Shown: one piece after another, positions 59,650 to 64,000 of the stretch
Position numbering within the stretch: the stretch's first letter is position 1
Layout: each line of letters starts with the position of its first letter
Origin: Equus caballus
Lineage: Eukaryota > Chordata > Mammalia > Perissodactyla > Equidae
Assembly: GCF_041296265.1 (NCBI RefSeq)
Contig: NC_091695.1
Location: 16,599,001-16,663,000, forward strand
Direction: 5' to 3'
Length of the DNA: 64,000 nt
The notes under the pieces: model-generated
The model's database searches: none
The model's input: the letters and a program-made list of their open reading frames with translations, nothing else
Told to the model about the DNA's origin: nothing
Made by a program: the position numbers and the translations under genes

Positions 59650-60405
59650 TTCAAAGTCACTTTTTTACTACAGAACTTCCTCATAGCATTTTCACCTCTA
59701 AATTTCTGAGTATGTAGCTTTAAGAAATTTAACTAGGAAGTTCTCATGGTATAAAACACAGCCACAGCTTTATCAATGGAGAGGGTGGTGATTGGGTGCA
59801 AACATATAAATATGCAGGGCACAAAGTTTAGGATGATCACAGTGATGTGAGAGACACTGGTGGACAGGGCATTGCATCCACCTCCAAGCTATAGTTACTT
59901 AGGGAGCACAAGAAGACAGAATAGAGACCATCTAGAGGACAATGATTAACAGGCAGATGAACCTACTGTTGGCAGCAACAGAGAGACCAAAGGCATGAGT
60001 GTCCAGGGAGAAGAGTGTCAACAAAGGGTGTAAGTCGTACGTGAATGGTCTGTGACGTTGGAGCCACAGACAGGCAAGCAGACCTTGAAGAGGATCTGAT
60101 TGGTTGCGAGGACAAAGCCTCTGGCTCATGCCACTGAAAAGAGGAAACCTCATCCCTGTCACTCATGGGAATTTCATATCACAAGGGTTTGCAGATGGCC
60201 ACATAGCACTAATTAACAACCACCATGGGCAGAAGAATCTCAGCAGCACCAAAAGATGCTCAGCCAAGACTTTTGTCATGCACTTCCTGGAAAAGATGGT
60301 TTTTCTTACAGTTAAAGTGTCAACTAGCATTTTAAGGGCCATGGATGAACAACAGCAGCTATCTCTAAAGGAAAGTAACACAGGCAGGAAATGGAAGCAC
60401 TACCC
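59650..60405 (-). pseudogene. OR4C-like olfactory receptor pseudogene, badly decayed
   Basis: Minus strand. Readable pieces in different frames: SSMALKMLVDTL..KTIFSRKCMTKVLAEHL (60381-60163, TM2 to TM3), VAICKP near 60200, GLSVAANSRFICLLIIVL (TM5, ~59990-59932), and a C-terminal AMRKFC near 59680. TM1 and the start are absent; LINE-1 sequence follows soon after the 5' edge. The TM5 wording (VAANSGFICLL in the family) suggests OR4C. Many frame breaks, long dead. Confidence 0.75.
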
Positions 60406-60429
60406 AAGGGTACAAAAGATGACCCGATG

Positions 60430-62015
60430 AATGAAAAGATCTATTCTGTTCGTGGATAACAGTTTTCATGACTCTAAAGATATAACTCTTTCTAAATTAA
60501 TCCTGTTAAATTGAATGTTATTCAAAATAATAACTGAACTTTGCTTTGCAACTAAACTATTTTAAACTTTTTACCTTAATTGTAAACTTACTTTGACTTT
60601 AAACATACTATTTTCTTATTTAAATTTATAATTTTATTTTGATTTTGAAATATATATATGAAGACTAGACATAATTCTGAAAAAGAACAGAAATGAGGGA
60701 CTGCTTGCCTTTTCACATATCAAAATGTTATATATCAAAGCAAGTATATTGTGTATCATGTGGCACATGAATAAAGAGATCAACAAAATTGAATAGGGTC
60801 CTGAATTGGATCCAAATATATATAGTAGTTTAGAATACAGTAGTCAGGATTTCAAATCAATAGTAAAAAGAGAATCATGCAAGTATGAAAACAACTCAAA
60901 TGGAATGCCTATTTAACTCTTATATCAAAATAAGTTCCAGATGGATCAAAAGATTTAAAATAAGATACAGACCAGAAAAATGCTTTAAAAATTAAGTGTT
61001 AAGTAATAGTTGAAGAATATTTTATTAGAAGTGATGAGAGGAACGTCATTTTAAGCATGATACAAAAACCAAAATAAAAATTAAAGAAAAAATGTAAAGG
61101 AAAAAAATATATATGCCAAAAGCAATATACACAGTATTAAAAAGTGAAGACCATAGCAAAAGCCAGAAAAATAATAATTACATATACAATAGTAAAAAGA
61201 ATCATTTTTAGCATAAAATTAGCTTATAAAAATCAGTATGCAAAAGACCAACAATTGAATAAAATAGATAAAAGACATTAATAGATGATTTACAGAAAGA
61301 GAAATACAAATTATTCTAAAAAGATGAAAAGATATTCAAACTCAATGATATCAGAAGGATTTCTTTCAAAGTATAAAAAATGAAAAAAATAACTTTAGTC
61401 AGATATTATATGCCATAAATATTTATCAGGTACTGGTTGCTGAGAATGTGGACAAAAGCATCCTCAGAGATGGTGGGCAGTAGTGCAGCAATTAGTGCAA
61501 CCTCAACGATGGCAGTTTGGCACTAACTGTGAATACCAATATTTTATATGCATACGCTATCTGACCATTGATTCAAATACGTATATTACAATTTCACTTC
61601 TAGGAACTCATACTTGCACATATTCAAAAATGGGTATTTATGACAAAATTATTGGCGTAGAAAAATATAAGGAACAACCTGAAGTGGGATGGATACATTA
61701 ATTTTAGTATGTATTTATAAGGCAGTATAACAGTATTAGAGATCTGTGTGGACTTGCATGCAAAAATCTTGAAGATGTTGCGTAGTAAAAGCAAACATTT
61801 ACATACACATGGAAAAACACAAATATATTTGAGTACATTTGCATTTGCAATGATTATTATCTGATGAATCTTAAAAAACAAATTAAGTGACTGCCTCTGT
61901 GGAAGAGGACTGGAGACTATAATGAGGGACAAATAAGAAATTTATTCTACACTTTACCATATTTTGTATGATTTTTATTTTTACTACTTATTATATCAGT
62001 TGCATTTCCATTTTT
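60430..62015 (+). mobile_element. Old LINE-1 (L1ME type), late ORF2 to 3' end
   Basis: In order: 'gatataactctttctaaatt' (60477), 'gttccagatggatcaaaaga' (60933), 'ggcagtttggcactaactgt' (61510), 'catttccatttttctttaaa' (62002) with L1ME 3' UTR wording such as 'gactgcctctgtggaagagg' (61888). ORF2 is heavily broken. Confidence 0.65.
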
Positions 62016-62019
62016 CTTT

Positions 62020-62498
62020 AAAAAGTAGAAGTATTACACTAAAACTGTTGTATATAATGCAACTGAAAATTCATAAAGTCTTTACAGCATTAAACATCTT
62101 GAGTACAGTAATAATGACAACTTAAGTGACAAGAATATAAATAAAAATGATATTAAGTCTCAGAAAAAAGTAAAAAAGATAAATGCATACACTGATTAAA
62201 ATTTAGTTTAACTATATAAAAATTTCCTCTCTAATGAATTACATATTATTGACTCCTTCTATATAGGCATTATGGCTTTCTAGCTGAAGTGATGAACAAG
62301 ACATTGTAGACCTCACATTCTAGCAGGGAGAGAAACAGTAATTAATGGCAAAATCACATAGTTCATTCCTAAAGTGTAATTATCATAAATTCTTTGAAGA
62401 AAAGAAAGTAAGCACCAGATTTAAGAAGACTTCTACATTTCAAGGAAATGGACTCTAATGTCAAATGGCTATCTTCATGGTGGATGATGAACTTATTT
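62020..62498. other. 3' flank of the OR4A gene, nothing recognised
   Basis: The 3' UTR and poly(A) site of the OR4A gene must lie at these lower coordinates. I cannot place the site. Confidence 0.4.
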
Positions 62499-62499
62499 A

Positions 62500-63423
62500 C
62501 TACAAGATATGACCTTTCTTTGTCCAGAACTGCTTCATAGCATTTGTCATCTCTGAATTTCTCAGAGTGTAGATTAGTGGGTTCAGCATCGGGGTTACGA
62601 CTGTATAAAACACACTCAATGGTTTGTCAATGGGGAAGGTTTTAGCAGGTCTCACATATGTGAAAATACAGGGAACAAAGAAAAAGACGACCACAGTGAT
62701 GTGGGAACCACAGGTCTGGAGGGCTTTCTGCCTCCCTTTGTGACTAAGGTTCTTTAGAGAGTGCAAGATGACACCATAGGAGATGAGTAACAGGAGAAAC
62801 ACAATAGTGCAGATTAGTCCTCCATTGGCCACCACTAAGACACCAATGACGTAGGTGTCAGCACAGATGAGTTTCAATAAGGGGTACATGTCACAGAAAA
62901 AATGATCAATGACATTAGGGCCACAGAATGGGAGCCCATAAATAGTGCTAAGTTGAATTATTGAGTGCAGAAAACCTCCAACCCAACAGACTACCAGCAG
63001 CACGATGCAAACCCATCGCCTCATGATAACCAAATAATGCAAAGGCTTACAGATGGCCACATAGCGGTCATAGGCCATCACCAACAGAATAAACACCCCT
63101 GATCCACTAGAAAAATGTTCTGTAAAGAGCTGGATCATACAAGATTGGAAGGATATGGTACTTTCCCCAAAGAACAAGTCTGAAATCAATCTGTGGGTAA
63201 TGGAAGAGGAATAAATAGCATCCATAATTGATAGGCTGGCAAGAAAAAAGTACATTGGGGAGTTCAGAGTCTTACTGAAACTTACAGTCACAACAATGAG
63301 CATGTTGCCCACCACAGTCAAAATGTAAAAGAGCAAGAACATAACAAAAAGGACTTTCTGCTCCTTTGGATTCTGTGTGAGTCCCAAGAGGACAAAGTAA
63401 GTCGCATTGTTCCTTGGTTCCAT
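62500..63423 (-). CDS. OR4A47-like: Intact OR4A47-like olfactory receptor (307 aa)
   Basis: Class II odorant receptor, seven-helix GPCR of olfactory cilia. The frame extends 13 codons upstream (to 63462), but the family start MEPRN (63423) fits OR4A receptors and follows a splice acceptor at 63468, so the shorter start is taken. Sequon N-A-T at N6; TM1 [11 protein letters not shown] (G39-N40); [11 protein letters not shown] (55-65); [19 protein letters not shown] (116-134); C95 and C177 with C167 and C187 for disulphides; SY at 215-216; KALQTCGSH (233-241); [12 protein letters not shown] (278-289). Two unusual spots: G109 replaces the near-universal Glu of the 'GGxE' TM3 motif, and Q236 replaces Ser in KALSTC. 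Wording matches human OR4A47 closely. The frame is fully open, so function is plausible but not shown. Confidence 0.93.
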   Translation of the reverse strand: MEPRNNATYFVLLGLTQNPKEQKVLFVMFLLFYILTVVGNMLIVVTVSFSKTLNSPMYFFLASLSIMDAIYSSSITHRLISDLFFGESTISFQSCMIQLFTEHFSSGSGVFILLVMAYDRYVAICKPLHYLVIMRRWVCIVLLVVCWVGGFLHSIIQLSTIYGLPFCGPNVIDHFFCDMYPLLKLICADTYVIGVLVVANGGLICTIVFLLLLISYGVILHSLKNLSHKGRQKALQTCGSHITVVVFFFVPCIFTYVRPAKTFPIDKPLSVFYTVVTPMLNPLIYTLRNSEMTNAMKQFWTKKGHIL

Positions 63424-63465
63424 ATAATCTTTATAGGTGCTGATTTTAGATATTAGAAGCACTTT

Positions 63466-63485
63466 ACCTACAAAGCAAGAGATAA
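63466..63485 (-). promoter_or_regulatory. Predicted splice acceptor before the OR4A coding exon
   Basis: The minus strand reads a T/C-rich 'atctcttgctttgtag' with AG at 63469-63468, 45 bases before the ATG, and the exon starts GTAAAG. The same element precedes the pseudogene at 49.7 kb, and a similar one the OR4C gene at 21270. Confidence 0.55.
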
Positions 63486-63526
63486 ATCTTTTAAATGTAT
63501 TGTAAGTTTAACATTTCATTTATTCA

Positions 63527-63850
63527 TTTCATTATTACAATGTGTACAGAGTTTCTGTTTGTGTCAAACGTGTCATAGACACTGTGGTTACCAAGATGAA
63601 TAAGACATAGTTGTCTACCCGCAGTGATTTGATATGTAATGAGGCATCAGTCAATTCTAGGTTAATGTATTTTGTCATTATAAAAATATTCACACAATGC
63701 TAAAGGTCATAGTGTATGAATATATCAATCAAACTGGAATGAGAGAAGGCTTCCCAGAGGAAGGAATGTTGTAGCTGAGTTTAAAGGAAAAGTAAAGGAA
63801 CAGGACAAGATGGGAAGGGAATTCCATGAAAAAGTGAAGCATTCATAAAC
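63527..63850 (-). mobile_element. L2 fragment in the OR4A 5' flank
   Basis: 'gatgaataagacatagttgt' and 'gagaaggcttcccagaggaa' are L2 read backwards. Paired with the copy at 49733-50060. Confidence 0.6.
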
Positions 63851-64000
63851 TCACAAAAGTGCAATGCTTGATACTCATTGAAGGTAATTTACATATTCAA
63901 AGTGAGTAGATCAAGTTATAAATGGAATGTCACTGACCTGCATTGTCTCAGTTCTCACTGAGACCACTTTCTTAGGGTCTTTAGATGGATAATTCACCTT

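Noticed and set aside
63424-63462. Upstream ATG giving a 320-residue OR4A product
   Set aside because: It adds 13 residues not seen in OR4A receptors. The MEPRN start matches the family.

Overview
This is mammalian nuclear DNA: AT-rich, no operons, single-exon olfactory receptor (OR) reading frames, and dense LINE-1, L2, MIR and LTR fossils. About ten tRNA-headed SINEs match the ERE family (GGCTGGCC head, 'agtggttaag' A-box region, 'ggttc(a/g)gatcc' B box). ERE elements are known from perissodactyls, so the source is most likely a horse or another equid, with rhinoceros or tapir as alternatives. The ORs are all class II family 4. Their mix (OR4S/OR4P-like, OR4C-like, OR4A-like) recalls the OR4 cluster of human 11q11, so this is probably the orthologous cluster.

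Layout. 0-6 kb: LTR-retroelement fossils and a solo LTR. 6.6-9.4 kb: two broken OR4 genes converging tail to tail, with an ERE between them. 10-14.7 kb: LINE-1 fragments, the largest a 2.1 kb ORF2-to-3'-end piece. 16.3-17.9 kb: two related LTRs. 20.3-21.2 kb: an intact OR4C-like receptor on the minus strand. 26.6-27.5 kb: a broken OR4C-like gene. 28-35 kb: quiet, with L2, MIR, ERE and MLT1 relics. 36-48.7 kb: a thick pile of nested LINE-1s with six EREs, including LINE-1 within LINE-1. 48.7-49.65 kb: a broken OR4A gene. 52.1-53.7 kb: a 5'-inverted LINE-1. 57.3 kb: a ~90 bp OR4A start relic abutting another LINE-1. 59.65-60.4 kb: a badly decayed OR4C-like gene. 62.5-63.4 kb: an intact OR4A47-like receptor on the minus strand.

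Of seven OR loci, two are open over the full family length (307 codons each) and five are broken. The OR4A locus at 62.5-64 kb and the pseudogene at 48.7-50.2 kb share several hundred bases of 5' flank and come from one duplication. Three minus-strand loci share a splice acceptor 35-48 bases before the ATG or its position, and a fourth has one at 39 bases, fitting the usual OR structure of untranslated 5' exon(s) plus one coding exon. I found no RNA gene, CRISPR array or bacterial-type feature, and no candidate for a new biological system. The interest lies in duplication, pseudogenisation and nested transposition. All family assignments are from memory of consensus sequences, not from a search.
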